Below are positions 23,200-36,181 of a stretch of DNA of 64,000 bases, piece by piece. The first letter of the stretch is position 1. Each line of letters opens with the position of its first letter. The translations under genes were made by a program, and so were the position numbers. This stretch comes from Dermatemys mawii (taxonomy: Eukaryota > Chordata > Testudines > Dermatemydidae): contig ML677335.1 in assembly GCA_007922305.1 (NCBI GenBank), forward strand, positions 16,860,218 to 16,924,217. The letters are read 5' to 3'. The notes below the pieces were generated by a model. The model had not been told where the DNA came from and ran no database searches. It saw only the letters and a program-made list of their open reading frames with translations.

Positions 23200-26100
23200 A
23201 GGACAAGCATCTGCCAAATATACATATAATCACATGCCTTCTTTTTGTGTGCGGTCACCAAGGCTGCATACACCTATCTGCTAACTGGATACTCAAATGA
23301 TCATATGAGGATGTTTGAGCATTCAATTACTTTTTGTTTCATGCAAGTGCAGTAACTACATGCCTAACTAAGAAAGGTAGTTCCCTGTGCATACCAAAAA
23401 TATTTGAAAAGCTCTCCCTACTGGCCTGATCTAAAGGATTTCAGCATTTGGTCCAACCTTAACAGTCAGTAAAAATGTATCTTTTTAAAGCCATTTGTTA
23501 GGTAAAGCTATGAGATGAATACTCTACCCCAAAAGCTGGACAAAATACTCTGTTTTCAAGCTTTTCCTCCTTGAATTTTTGTAGCTAAACCAATTTTGAC
23601 AAAGCTTTGTAAAATAAAAATGCACTCTCTTGCACCAAGATATTTTATGTCATACCATTTCCCAGTCTTAATTTAAAGCAAAAGTTAACGTGTGAGTTTT
23701 AAAGTGCTTAAAATGGAGGCTTCTAAAGAAAATACTGACATACTCTCAATTAAAATGGTGTTGCCACTTGCTCTCACAGGTAATGACAAAGTAAAAGATA
23801 GAACAGAAAGGAAAAATAAGGTATGAAATAAAATAGTGGAGAAAAAGTAATGAATGGATAATACTACGGACTATTTTTGTGAATGATTGCATTGTAATTA
23901 TTACATTACCTTGATAACAACAATATTATCTACAATAAAGGCATAACAAACCTCTTTTGAGCAAAATGTAATCCTGCTACCCTTCATTAAGTTTGATGTT
24001 TTCCCTGTAATTTCCCAACATTAAAGGAAATGTTATTTCACTGACTCTGCAGGAACAGACATACAACAACAAATAGAATGTGGCTGCTCCAACTAGCTTG
24101 TTAATTTGATAAAATCAAAGCAGTCAAAAAGTTATCATGCAAATGTACTTGAATTCATCCCAAATGTTTCATTAGGAATCTACATTCCTGGAAATTAAAC
24201 AAGGTTTAAAAGCAAATTAATCAAAAAGCACTGGTTCAGCCATGGCTCATTATAAGTATTCTCATTTTGCTTTTTGTTTTTTCAGATGAGTTATCAAGCA
24301 TGTACTAATTATATAGAGATACAAATAACTGTTTAAAAGCTTTAGAGTGTAGGTAGGTTTGAAGGTATTTACATATTTATATTACTTCATACTCATGGGT
24401 TGACTCAGTCCTACAAGATGCTGAGCACTCAACTACCCTAGCACTGAGGACCTTCCAGAAGGCACTCAACACGACAGAGCCCTGTTAGAGTCACCGTTTT
24501 TATTTTTATGGTTTTAATATCCCTGTAAAAGGATATGGGCCACATTTAGCAATCCTTCATTACATAATTACTTCCATTAATTCCAATGAGACTACTTCTA
24601 TAAGTAAAGACCATGTGCATCACTAAGGTTTCGCATGATCACGTCTTAGGTAATGAACTGATAGAAAGACAATTAATCCTCGCTGCGCATATTAGTTACT
24701 AAAAAAGCATAGCTCATGCTGCAAATGCTCCAATGTTCATTCTTATATTTGAAATGATTATTTCCAAAAGAATTTGGAATAGTTGCACAGCTATCTCAAG
24801 GAACAAGAGAATTATGTTCTGTGATACTATATGGGAATTTGGACAGTTGAACTGTTTTTTGGTTAATCATACTGATGCATTATAAACTGAAAAATTGAAA
24901 ACAAATATGTTTTTAAAATCAGTCAGTCAATCACAGTTCTATGGTTGGAAACCACAAAAGTAAAGGGAATATGAAGATCATTCACTTAAAATATTGGTTA
25001 AGAAACTCATGTGATTCAAACTATTGGACTACATGACAGAACTTTTATGTAAATTTGCCTTTTTATACAATCATCAACAAACATGTAAATACGTAGAGCT
25101 GTTCAAAAAATGGGACTTGAATGATTTTTTTGGGGAGGTGAAAGTTTCATCCCACTTTTCCCGTTGAAATTTTTAGAATTTTGAAATGTTTCTACTAGCT
25201 CCATAGCTAACTAGAAAATGGAATGAATTTTTCACACATTTTTTATGAAATATATGCCCATTTTAGTATAAGATTTTCAAAGTTCCAAAGTTTTTAACCA
25301 GCTCTAAAATAGTCACATTTATAATTTTGTATTACACTGCAGCAAACTATTTCTATATGTGCAGGTCTAAGTATAGGTCTACCACAACACACAGTTTCTT
25401 TAAAATCTGATCTCCAATACACTTACAGGAAGAGTGTTTGACAGACAAGCCCAGAATGCCAACTTGTCGTACCTCTGAGTTAGTGGCACTGAAGTCAATA
25501 GGGGTACCTGTGAAGGACAATGCTATGTGATATGAATAATTTCTTACTAATTAATTTAAGTTCAAGAGACAGCTTGTCATCCCTGCTGTATTTTTCTAAT
25601 AGGAACTGAATCTGATACTTATGTGGAGAAAGTTCTGAATTACAGTTACTTGCTATTAAAGTCCTCAGACAGTGGTACAGAACCACTGATTTGCTGTCTT
25701 CTAATATGAAATGAGAAATGGTGTTAGAAGAAAGAAACTAGTATTTTCCCTAGACCTACTCACTCTCTCCGGCTCTTCATCGCTGGAGTTTCATTTTATA
25801 TCTTCCTGGAACCCATTTGTTTGGAAACCGTGATGCCCATTTAAAGAAATGGTATGGATATTTCACATCTCCCTGTTTCCTGATAAAGAAACATAAACAA
25901 GTTATAGATCCACAAACCTCATTGGCATCATCATTCATCCCTTGAGTAGGATTTTTTCATCTGTTTCACTTGGATTAGCCAATCCCAAAGGTGTAGAGCT
26001 CTGCTTAAGAGGATGATCTCCCTTAGCTGTGGTGGGATTCCCATTGCCACTAGGGTCACATATCAGTTCGAACTGGGTTTGGAAGCAGCTGCCCAACTTT

Positions 26101-28810
26101 TTTTCTGGATTGCCTACCTTGATCAGGGTGCAGCTTTATGTTGTGACCCAGCTGGTGTTGGCCAATATTTATTCCCCTTCTACTTTTAGCAGAGCCGTGG
26201 TCTAAGGTTTGGTGTATTTCACTGCCCTCTATGCAATGCAAGTGACTCCTGGTAGGGATCTTGGGTAAAATTCTGCATTTCTTAGACAGCCTTCACTATG
26301 GCAAAAATTCCCTTGGGCTGGATTGTAGATAGCCCCAGCCCTGCATTGTAGATTGGAGTACAGGAGCTCCCAGACCAGCAGCAGCTCTGGGGTGCATTGT
26401 GCTGTAAGGAGACACAATACCTCTGGGAGCTCTCAGGAGCACAGATGGCTGCTGCATCACCCAGGGAGAGGGTATGCAGAATCCATGGCTCTGCTGCCCT
26501 GTCCCCACTCTTTCCTGTCCTCTTTACAAAAGACAGCATTCACGGCAGCATTAGCAGCCCTTTGACTTCAATGGGAGTTTTGTTGTAGTGAAGATGAGGT
26601 AAGAAATGCAGGCATTGGCCCCTTACCAATAAGGCAAAAGAAGCAGCCTAAAATTTCCCTTTGTGGGACCCATGTGACTACACCTAGAGGTCATATTGAT
26701 TTTTTAGGAGCTGTGCTCTAGTATCAAAGTGATGGGTATAAAAAATCCTTGTATTTAGGGTTATTCTTCATTTTGGAGTAGCAAGACACATCCCCAATTT
26801 TTATTTCACTGGGAAGGGGTTGATGCCCTGTAGAACAAATTCCTTGTACATTCAGTTATGTCCCTAGACAACAGTGATTGATACCTGAGATCAAATTGCT
26901 CAGGTTGCATGTTACGGTGCCCTGCAGAACTCAAATACAGCTAGGAAGGACCTCTAATACTCTCTCCTTCAATAGTTAAGGCCAAATCCGGCACTCATTA
27001 CCTGCAGACTTAGGAGTTGTGCAAACTTCAGAAGCAGTAAATCTTAGCTCAACAACAAGATAACTTAGCCAAATGATGAGCCTGCTGTTGGAGTCTCAAA
27101 AGCCTCTCCCAGCCCTAGCAAGACCTGCACTGCAGCTGAGAGTTGTGGAGCTGCTGTGGAGAATGACCTCACCAGGTGTGTATGATTTTATTAGGATCAG
27201 TTTGCTTATCCCTGCGAAACCTGATCAGTAAATGATGCCATTTAAGAATTTACTTTGGCTGCAAAGCTTGTGCTCTGAGCTGTCTTGTTTGCAAGGTTCT
27301 CTCTAAAGTAGTGTACTCTGTTCTTCTGCTCCTAAGCACTTATAACAAAGCAAACAAGGCATTCATTTTTTCCCCTTGTATGTATCCAAATTTGTCTGTG
27401 TCTCTCTTCTGTAGACTCACACATTTAACTACTTGATGCTCTTAGAAGGTGAAATAATGAACTTAGAGGATGGTAACTGAAGAGTTTGTTAGTGTCATTT
27501 TGAGTCATTGATGTTACCTGTCTTTTACTGTTGGAATATTTCCCTTTTCTTTTCTCCTTTTTCTGTTATTTTACTGAGAGATGATTTTATTGGTTTTATT
27601 ATGAACTCCATCTTAATAAGTTATAGAAAGAAAGAAACAGAGAGATGTTCATAAGGAGATGTGTTTTTATTAATTTCTCCATGGGGAAACAGATTTAGTA
27701 CACTTAGATGAATTAATAGACTAAAGGAAGTTATATTTTTATGGGGGAGAATATGTAAATGTGTATGGTAAAACAGATTCTCAGGTTGATGGAAAGTGTA
27801 GTTTTAGGGCTTAAATTTTCTTTAACTTGTATTGGTGTAAACAAGAGTAAGTCCCTTCAAGTCAATGAGGATAAAATGATGTAAACCCACTGTCACTGAG
27901 AGATGAATTGAGCTCTCAAATACCCCTGAGGTATTTTAAGTTTGGTTCCCTTCAGCTGTACTGTTTATCACTGGTGTTTTGCTATGGCATGTGCTATATT
28001 GCCTCTGGATTTTTAATGCTATGTACAATTAAGTGCTATGGAAAGATCATCCTGACAAAGTGCAGAAATACCGTGAAAGTGCGACTTGCAGCCAGAAGTA
28101 GGTATTTTACATCATTTAAATCTTGTTTCAGTTCAACTTGCATCCATCCTGAGAAAGGGGAAGCTGGACCAGATGTGAGGGAGTGGCAGTGTGATCTGAC
28201 GCATGAGGTCACAGTGTTGGAGGGGCGGCCAGTCCAAATTTGCATGAGTGCCTGTGCGACCTGGCTCACAAGGTCACACCACCACTCAATTGTGGCCCAG
28301 CCACACCTCTGTTCTGATGGTGGGGTCGCCAGGCCAAATTCCAGCTCTGGTCAGTGATCAAGGAGCTGTTGAGCCCCTTGATGTAATCATGATCACAATG
28401 ACCACTCTCCTGGTCTGCACCTGCCATTAAATCCCCTGAGTGAAGCCCCCTGGAATGCTATTTCCCAGTGTGTATTGGAACCCTGCAGGTTCCCGTGCTT
28501 TATGCTTGTGTGCCTGCTTGAAGTCTCTCCTTCAGCATGCTTCTTCCTAAAGGCCTGTAGCCTCAGCCTGCCCCTCAAGGAATCAGTAACCAAACGGGTG
28601 ACCAGAAAATTTAAATACTAAGAAAAAAATCCCAACGCCAAAATGGTTTAACCGTCAAGGCATATGCCAGTATCACCACTCAGTCACTTGCTGGCTATTT
28701 GATCCTGCCCACAGTAACCTTCCCAGGCTAGGAACTTTTATTCAGTCTTATCCGTGAAGCGCCTAGTGCGCTGTGGATAATAAATAAACAATTACAGGTT
28801 TTTAAATGCA
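23200..28810. other. AT-rich stretch, no gene seen
   Basis: No exon-like frame with splice sites was found. The short motif TTGACTTCAATGGGAG appears at 26562-26577. A block at 28150-28350 has repeated gcgacctggctcacaaggtc-like wording (ctgacgcatgaggtcac, gcctgtgcgacctg) suggestive of an old repeat. If the CpG island is the SLC16A12 promoter, all of this is first-intron sequence. Confidence 0.45.
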
Positions 28811-28813
28811 TTA

Positions 28814-29561
28814 ATAAGGCTAAGATTTAGTCATGGATATTTTGGTAAAAGTCTAGGACAGGTCACAAGCAATAAATAAAACTTCATGGCCTGTGACCTG
28901 TCCACGACTTCTACCAAAAATACCAATGACTAAATCTGTACTTCTGGGTCCCTGCTGCTCTAGGGGGGAAGACAGGGGCGGAGGGAGAGGAGAGCTGCTG
29001 GGTGGCTCTTCTCCAGTGCTGGGGGTTGACTGCCCCCCAGCCACTGCTCCTGGAAACCACTCTCCAAACAGCCTCTGGGTGCTCCTGGGGCTGCTGCTTC
29101 AGCCACCCAGATCCTGCTGCTGCTCAGGTGGTCCTCAAGGCCCACCTAGGACCGCTGCCCAGGACCTGCCAGGTGCACTGGCCACTGCTCGCACAGTTCC
29201 AGGAATCAGCTGCCCAAGGCCGCCCAAACAGCAGCTGGTGCGGCTGGCTCTGGAGTGGGCCCTGGGACCGCTGCTCTGGCCCTCCCCGGGGCTGCTCCAG
29301 GGCAGTCTGGGGACCAGCTACATCGGCCACTGCTTGGGCAGTCCCTGGAGCCAGCTGCCAGGAGCTTCCTGAGCAGTGGCTGCTGCGACTAGTCCTGGGG
29401 ACTGCCGGGGCAACTGGCCCAGAGTCGTTCCAGCAGTGACCAGTGTGGCTGGCCGTGGAACACCCGACCACCTGCACCAGCCGCTACAGAAGTCACAGAG
29501 ATCATGGAAAGTCATGGAATCCACGACTTCTGCGACCTCCGTGGAAGAATCGGAGCCTTAT
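28814..29561 (+). mobile_element. TAAGGCTAAGATTTAG repeat family, complete copy
   Basis: Ends TAAGGCT and AGCCTTA face each other. The left part folds on itself: ggtcacaagcaataaataaa and gacctgtccacgacttctaccaaaaatacc mirror tattttggtaaaagtctagg. The right end (catggaaagtcatggaatcc) mirrors gtcatgg. The interior is GC-rich with ctgctgctcaggtgg-type modules. The family has a second copy at 5883-6271 in the other orientation. No protein is encoded; the class is unknown, MITE-like. Confidence 0.6.
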
Positions 29562-29569
29562 GCTTTAAC

Positions 29570-32500
29570 AGTGCTGAGATTAAAGAGACCAAAGAGCTCT
29601 CTTTTCAATCACAGGGAATAACTTTTCAGTTTGCAGTGTAATGGCTTTTCTCAAAGCTCAGGGAACTGATTCCCTGGGATATTCCAATGTGCAACTGTGC
29701 TGATTTTAGTTTTCTCTGTTCCTCCTCCTCTGCTATCATTTGTGTAGACCAGACCAGTGTGTATTAACATTTCTTTCTGTCTGTAAACATTCTGATTTTC
29801 CAGAAGACATGTTTTCATTTGGGTGACAGAGCCAGTCTGCCCACTCTCATCTGCCCATCTTTCATTTTGCATCATATGCCTGCAGAACTTTCCCACCAGC
29901 TGGCCACCTTGCTCTCAGAGAAACCTCTTATTAAAATATTTTTCTTTCATAAACCCTTTAAAATGAATCCAATAAAGAAAGGTCATCCTGTCTGAGCTGC
30001 CTGATCTACTCAACCAAAGTAGTTTGCTCTTTGGGGAAAAGCTTTAGTTCCATAAGCAGTATCTTCCAGACACTCCCGCCCTCACTTCAGCCTGCAGTGC
30101 TTCTCATTTCAGTTCAGACTATGTTTTGTCATTTTGTCATTTGTTTGTATCTAATTAGAATTGCAGTCTCTTCTTGACTAAGCAGCCTGTGATGTGGCAT
30201 GTATAGTCATGGCACAATGTAAATAAAAAGAAATCGCATCAGTGGCAAACACACATCTATGTTTTTAAGAGGTGATAGAGGTTTAAAATAATCCCTCTGT
30301 AAAGACACATGGAATGAAATGAAATCCGGGTGAGCAAGAGTCTAAGCAACTTCTGCACATCAGGGACTGGTATGAGGTCCCAGGAAGCCCCAGTTTTGTG
30401 ATGTAAAAGAAGATATTACTGTTGAACTGGGGCTTAAAATTGCTAATTTCCCTGTCTGCATCATTTCTGCCACTTTCCATCTATCTCATTATGCTTGGGT
30501 CACATTCATATCTGCAACCAAAAGGGGAAATGGAGACTCTACGGAATACAATTAGATGAAAGTAATGAATCCAACAAAGTGAAGAATGTACAGCATATGC
30601 AGCATTGCAGCTTGGAGAAAAAGAACCTTCAGAGGGCAAAAATATGCACGGTATGTCATTACACCACACAGACACTGTCTTCTACCTTAAAAATGTGAAA
30701 ATGCTCAGCCTTCAAAACAGGATGTTGTTGGAGAACAATTGTGTTGCCTCAGTTTGGTTTTGGTTTTTGCATGTGGCTGAGACGTTAATTGGCAGGGCAA
30801 TACAGTTTCACAACAGAGACATCACTGTGCACACCAGCAAGAGCCTGTTTCCTGTAGAAACAAGCACTGTGTCCTTGGATGACATTCTTTAATTCAATAG
30901 TGCACAATACAAGTCTCCCAGGGCTTGAAAAAAAAATCATTCCAGGTTGCTTAGGGATCCAGATGTGGAAACTATACAGGGACATTGTAGGGTGGAGGTG
31001 CTCAAGAGAACCCCAAATTTAGTGTTATTGTAGGTTGCTGGTCCACCACTAGCCCACTCTCTGCTATTTGGAGTCATTCTCTCACCTTTTACCTGTGGTT
31101 GGATTTTGTCCTATTAATTTTAATTTCATTTACCCTGCTGCAGTAGCAAAGTTAAAATGAACAAACCAAGTTATGCAACACAGCTAGTTGGTTGTTGGAG
31201 AAGTTAGTGGATGGCTAATGATTTTTTGAGAGCTGATGTAAAGCCACATTGTATAATGCCGCTTTTGTTTGTGCTGTGCTTTGGGCAAAAATACCCAAAC
31301 ACACATAACTGGTGTTGAAATGAAGCCTTCATCCAAATGCCTTTTGATATAGTTTTCAGGATCTGATTGTCTGCCAGCTAGATATGGATGGTAGTAATAA
31401 TATGCTTCCCAAGTGAGAGCTTTCACATGGGAAATTCTCAACAACAGAATCACAGAGGGATTTCCTGAAGGACTTTCTTAGGGGATTGATTTTACTTTCT
31501 GACCTGTGCTTTGTTGGGAGAGTAAATCCCAGGAGGCACTTTGGATAACCTGGTATACAGGGCTGCCATTTGGTTAGACTGGTTAAGGAGCAAGAGTTTT
31601 TGCAATTACTTATAGAATACTTTAAGCATACGAAGCACTTTACCAATACATCAAAGAGCAGTTCCCTGCAATCTGCTCTAAGACATTAGTTAAAACTGAA
31701 GTACGCAAAGGTGCAAACATGCTGTCAAGGAGAATAACATCGGAAGGCTTTGTGCAACAGTGTAAAACACATGGAGTATATTTTTAAGGATCTATTTTAA
31801 GGAGAAAAAGGGAGGTTACTTGCCTCAGAAGGAGCAGGAGGCAGTTCTTTTACAGATGAATATGGCAGTTTACAGTTAGTGAAATATATCAAATGAGATC
31901 TCACAAAACACGTGGTCCTTACCCCAAGACGCTGGCTGTCCAAGGACACAAATACACACTGTATGTAGCAGACAGACACAAGACAAGGGCATTGATAGTT
32001 GTGCAGTTCACATGACATTCTATTTATTGCTGTATTTGGGTCAAAAGTATAGGGTGCGCTGAAGCACAGGCTCTTGGGATTGACTCTTTAACTTGTAATA
32101 AACTGTTCACAAATCATCCACATCTCCACAAACAGCATTCAGTAATGTAGGTGAAAGTCAATGTGCATGCCTAACGGAGAGCAGAATATGGCCAAAAGCC
32201 TTTTAAAACACGCTAAATTGTGATGCATAATTCATTAGCAGTTTAATTTGTTAATAATAAATCAGGTGAGTCTTTCAAGTTAATAATAGCCAGAGATATC
32301 TACAATATTTTTCCACATACAGAACAAGAAAGACAGTTAGAAATTGTTGGGGATTAAAGGGGAGAGGGAGAAAGAAACTGAAGCTGCATTTAACTGGGCA
32401 AGAAATAAGAGCAGAGCTGCATGATCTATTTATTGTGAACAATATATTTATTGGATCTGTCCTTGTTTTCTGTTCATGAATTGTCCACAAGCAGAGTGGA

Positions 32501-32980
32501 ATTTGTACTGACTTGTTTGTACATAATTTTTTGCCAAACAGTTATGAACATACAATATACATGCTCCTGACTTATCTGAAAACTGTCCAGAGTGAGTCCT
32601 TTTTCAGCTATTCAGTATTTAGAATTTAGTCACGTGATTGCTCACCTAAATCACATAGTAATAGTTCCTCTTCTCTGGATGATTTTATTTTTTAAAATAG
32701 GAGAATTTCCTGAAGAGATCACTGAGGCATTGCATATTTCAGGGGAAGAATTGAACGAAATCAGACAAAATCAATGTTTAGGAATGTCATCTGATGTTTT
32801 TCCAGCTAAACTTTTTTCTGTAAGAATCTCTGTCCTCTGATACCGCATCATTCTTGTTTCTCTTGATGTCTTGTGTAATGAGCTGGTTCAGGTTAAATAG
32901 ATTCACTTAATAAGGGTTATTGGTAATGGAATCTTGTTAAGTAGATTTAGTAAAATAATAGGATAAGGGGATGGTTGTTT
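29570..32980. other. stretch without recognisable gene
   Basis: Only short random frames occur. An old repeat tail (cacaatgtaaataaaaagaaatc) lies near 30210. No splice-bounded exon or recent mobile element was found. Confidence 0.45.
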
Positions 32981-33029
32981 AAGCCCTGAAGACCCCGATG
33001 CTTCTTATTCTCTACTGTTTCTGTGCTCC

Positions 33030-33308
33030 TGAGTTCACAGGCTGACATGTATTGACAAATCCTGCTGCCCTGGGTGGAGGGAGAGGGGAGACAAAGCCAA
33101 AACCTGTGCACCACCACCCCAGACAGAACACTTGTAATCTGAGCCTTGACACCCCAGGCTGAAGTCCTTAGGCTTTGGCACTGGGCGGTGAGGCTCACGC
33201 TTTGTCTTCAGCCCAGGCCCCAGCAAGTCTAATGCCAGCCCTGGCAACCCCATTAAAAAGGATTTGCCACCCACTTTGGGGTCCTAACCCACAGTTTGAG
33301 AACTGCTG
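33030..33308. mobile_element. hAT element remnant
   Basis: The right end ggggtcctaacccacagtttgagaactgctg is a typical hAT terminus (inverted CAGCAGTTCTCAAACTGTGGG). The left terminus was not found, so the copy is truncated or decayed; the left limit given is approximate. It resembles the ends of the element at 58518-59472. Confidence 0.5.
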
Positions 33309-33340
33309 GACTAAGTACTTGGATTAAAGTTAGCTGTAGG

Positions 33341-33792
33341 ATTCTCATAGACTCCTCGACTTTAAGGCCACAAGGAACATCATGATCATCTCGTCTGATC
33401 TCCTGCACATGGCAGGCCACAGAACCTTGTTCATCCACTCCTGTAATAGACCCCTGATCCCTGGCTGAGTTAATGAAGTCCTCAAATCACTATTTAAAGA
33501 ATTCAAGTGACAGAGAATCCACCATTTACTCTAGTTCAGAACAGCAAGTGACCCATGTCTCACATTGCAGAGGAAGGTGAAAAAACTCCAGGGTCGGTGC
33601 CACTGTGACCTGGGGGGAAATTCCTTCCTGACCCCAAATATGGTGATTAATTAGACCCTGAGCATGTGGCAACTCAGAGCCCTTCCCATCTAATGTCCCA
33701 TTGCCAGCTTTTGGACATATTTGCTACTAGCAGTCGTGGATGAGCCATATAAAACTCATTGTACCATCCCCTCCATAAACTTATCAAGCTTA
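33341..33792 (-). mobile_element. CR1 LINE 3' part, segment 1 of 3
   Basis: On the minus strand this is the CR1 3' terminal region; the tail (gactttaaggcc... / ...attctcatagactcctcgac) lies at the left edge. Typical CR1 wording on the + strand includes gatcatctcgtctgatctcctgcac, ttccttcctgaccccaaatatgg and ctccataaacttatcaag. It breaks at 33792, where the Harbinger element begins, and resumes at 37888. Confidence 0.9.
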
Positions 33793-33826
33793 GGGCATGG
33801 TTACACTTACAAGATTATAGCGCTAT
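33793..33826 (+). repeat. Harbinger left terminal inverted repeat
   Basis: 34 bases ending in TATAGCGCTAT pair with 37852-37884. The first 19 positions differ from the right end at two sites. TATAGCGGT follows at 33831, probably part of a cluster of protein-binding sites. Confidence 0.9.
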
Positions 33827-34149
33827 TGGTTATAGCGGTCCCCTTATACAGTAATATGATTAACGCTATTGTATGTCCACACTGAGATGCTCCAGCCTTA
33901 TAGCATGGCCACATTTGCGGCACTTAATGTGGCATTAAGAGCAGCGCATTAGGGCATGTATCCCACAGTACACCTCTTCCTGATCTGGTGCAATGCCTTG
34001 TGGTGGGGGGGCATCACTTGCGGGGCATTCTGCATCCTGTTTCAACTACCCATGATGCTTTTTGGCATATCCCAGCAATCCCTGTGTTTCCTTCCACCTC
34101 CGGCGCCATCTTTCAACAGTTGCAGCGTCTTTCATTGTCGTGTGCCACA

Positions 34150-35388
34150 ATGAATACAGAACTGCTGTGGAACATGCTGACGACTGTCGCCAGCACATCT
34201 CTGTGTGCAGTGGAGTTAATCCTTGACATGCAGGATGACAGTGATGAGTCTGAAGACGAGATCGAAGCGGTGAATGTGTTTGACATGAAGCTTCTTGTCT
34301 CATTAACGGACATGCTCACGGCCGTTGAACGCCGCTTCTGGGCATGGGAAACGAGCACTGAGTGGTGGGATCGCATCGTCATGCAAGTCTGGGACGACGA
34401 GCAGTGGCTGCAAAACTGTCGAATGAGAAAAGCCACTTTCATGGGACTGTGTGCTCAACTCACCCCCGCCCTGCGGCGCAAGGACACCAGACTGAGAGCT
34501 GCCCTCCCGGTGGAGAAGCGGGTGGCTATCGTGATTTGGAAGCTGGCTACCCCAGACAGCTACCGATCGGTGGCCAACCAGTTTGGGGTTGGAAAGTCGA
34601 CCGTTGGAGTTGTGCTGATGCAAGTGTGCAGGGCCATTAATCGCATCCTGCTACGAAAAATCGTGACTCTGGGTAACGTGCATGACGTTGCTGGCTTTGA
34701 AGAAATGGGTTTCTCTAACTGTGGAGGGGCGATAGATGGGACCCATATACCTATTCTGGCGCCCGCCCACCTAGCAGACGAGTACGTTAACCGAAAGAGG
34801 TACTTCTCCATGGTTCTCCAGGTGCTTGTGGATCACCGTGGGCGTTTTACTGACATTAACGCTGGCTGGTCTGGAAAGGTGCATGACGCACGCATCTTCC
34901 GCAACACCGGCCTGTTCATGAAGCTGCAAGCCGGAACTTTTTTCCCAGACCAGAGGATCCCCGTGGGGGAAGTGGAAATGCCCATAGTGATTCTTGGCGA
35001 CCCCGCTTACCCTTTAATGCCCTGGCTCATGAAACCCTACACAGGGAGCCTGGACAGAAGTCAGGAAAGGTTCAACTACAGGCTTAGTGGGTGTCGAATG
35101 ACTGTGGAGTGTGCTTTTGGGCGTCTCAAGGCGCGCTGGCGCTGTCTTTATGGGAGGCTAGACTTGGCCGAGGGTAGTATCTCCGCGGTTATTTCTGCAT
35201 GCTGTGCCCTACATAAGCTTTGTGAGCGGAAGGGCGAAGGCTTCACTCAGGCATGGTCCTCGGAGGTTCAACGCCTGGAGGCCACATACGCCCAGCCAGA
35301 GAGCAGGGTTCTTAGAGGGGACCAGCGCGAGGCTGTTAGGATCAGGGAAGCCTTGAGGGAGCATTTTGAGGCTGAAAGCCAGTTCTAA
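34150..35388 (+). CDS. Harbinger DDE transposase (HARBI1-like), intact
   Basis: This uninterrupted frame encodes 412 residues from the ATG at 34150. The frame is open further upstream to an ATG at 33988 (466 residues), but the extra 54 residues look like translated leader, so the inner start is preferred. The nuclease belongs to the DDE_Tnp_4/PIF-Harbinger family that cuts and pastes the element at TWA sites. Features: an acidic stretch at 29-41 (DDSDESEDEIEA); a helix-turn-helix-like part at 138-160 (YRSVANQFGVGKSTVG); catalytic residues D196 in GAIDGTHI, D284 in LGDPAYPL and E320 in TVECAFGRLK. HDAR at 245-248 is also family-typical. Length is normal for the family. All three acidic residues remain, so the protein could be active, though its partner gene is broken. 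Confidence 0.95.
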   Translation: MNTELLWNMLTTVASTSLCAVELILDMQDDSDESEDEIEAVNVFDMKLLVSLTDMLTAVERRFWAWETSTEWWDRIVMQVWDDEQWLQNCRMRKATFMGLCAQLTPALRRKDTRLRAALPVEKRVAIVIWKLATPDSYRSVANQFGVGKSTVGVVLMQVCRAINRILLRKIVTLGNVHDVAGFEEMGFSNCGGAIDGTHIPILAPAHLADEYVNRKRYFSMVLQVLVDHRGRFTDINAGWSGKVHDARIFRNTGLFMKLQAGTFFPDQRIPVGEVEMPIVILGDPAYPLMPWLMKPYTGSLDRSQERFNYRLSGCRMTVECAFGRLKARWRCLYGRLDLAEGSISAVISACCALHKLCERKGEGFTQAWSSEVQRLEATYAQPESRVLRGDQREAVRIREALREHFEAESQF

Positions 35389-35612
35389 GGTGAGGTGCAG
35401 ATGGAGGGAGGGAGGGAGGGATCATTCTTTTAATAGGAACAGGCATTTGCTTTTCTGTAGCCTGTAATAATGTATGTACACTTAATAAAGAAACCCATTT
35501 ATTAAGAAGACAATTTATTTATTGAACAGGTACTTCGGTTGCTGAAAGAAAATATTGTGATGCGTGTGAGGGGGAAGCCGGGGGAGGTGCAATGGGGGTG
35601 GCATGGGGTCAG

Positions 35613-36181
35613 TCAGAGATCGGAATATGTCCGGGTCTCTGAGTCTCCAGTGCCCTCACAGTGGCCATGTCCCCCCAACCGCATTTGTGGAGGGCAGTAA
35701 GGCATGTTATTAGGGGTTGACTGCAGTGGATAATGGTCTGGGGTTTGGGGGTTGTTCGGTGAAGACAGAGGGGTTGGAGGCAGCTGTGGATGGTGATAAC
35801 CATATAGCTGATGATAGTGGCCTGGAGGGTACTGAGGCACAGAAGGGGAAGGGTTTGGGGGCAAATGATAATTGGGGTGGAGAGCGCGGTGCTTCTCCTC
35901 CTGAAGGGTGACAATCCGCTGCATAGTCTCCAATTGAAGCTGCAGTAATGAGAGCAACTTATCGGTGCTTTTCCGGTGGTGAATCGCATTCTCCTGCCGC
36001 GCCTTCTCCCTCAACTTGCTCTGGTCCTCCCTCCACCTCTGTGCAACTCAATTCTCCGTTACAGCCTGTTGCATTACTTGCTGTACAAGATCCTCTTTGC
36101 TCCTTCGTGGCCGCTTCCTCAGTCGCCTCAGCCTCTCAGCTGTTGATAAGAGCGATGGCGCAGGGCTCAAGGACGACCCTT
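35613..36181 (-). pseudogene. Harbinger Myb-like gene, exon 2 (nonsense-containing)
   Basis: On the minus strand an acceptor (tttttattttag) precedes 36181. The frame that joins in phase with exon 1 (codon split G|AA) reads basic residues RLRRLRKRPRRSKEDLVQQV and then meets TGA at about 36046-36048 in the context acggagaatTGAgttgcacag. After the stop the same frame continues open with coiled-coil-like content (WREDQSKLREKARQE, LLQLQLETMQRIVTLQEEKHR) and a Pro/Tyr/His-rich tail to a stop at 35613. The continuing conservation past the stop shows that a single nonsense change broke the gene. Confidence 0.75.

Noticed and set aside
28893..29477. Open frames of 117-159 codons on both strands
   Set aside because: They are the GC-rich core of the TAAGGCT repeat; repetitive Leu/Pro/Ala/Gly content with no domain.
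33988..34149. 54-residue N-terminal extension of the transposase
   Set aside because: Open frame only; the content is unlike the family N-terminus and the ATG at 34150 starts the recognisable protein.
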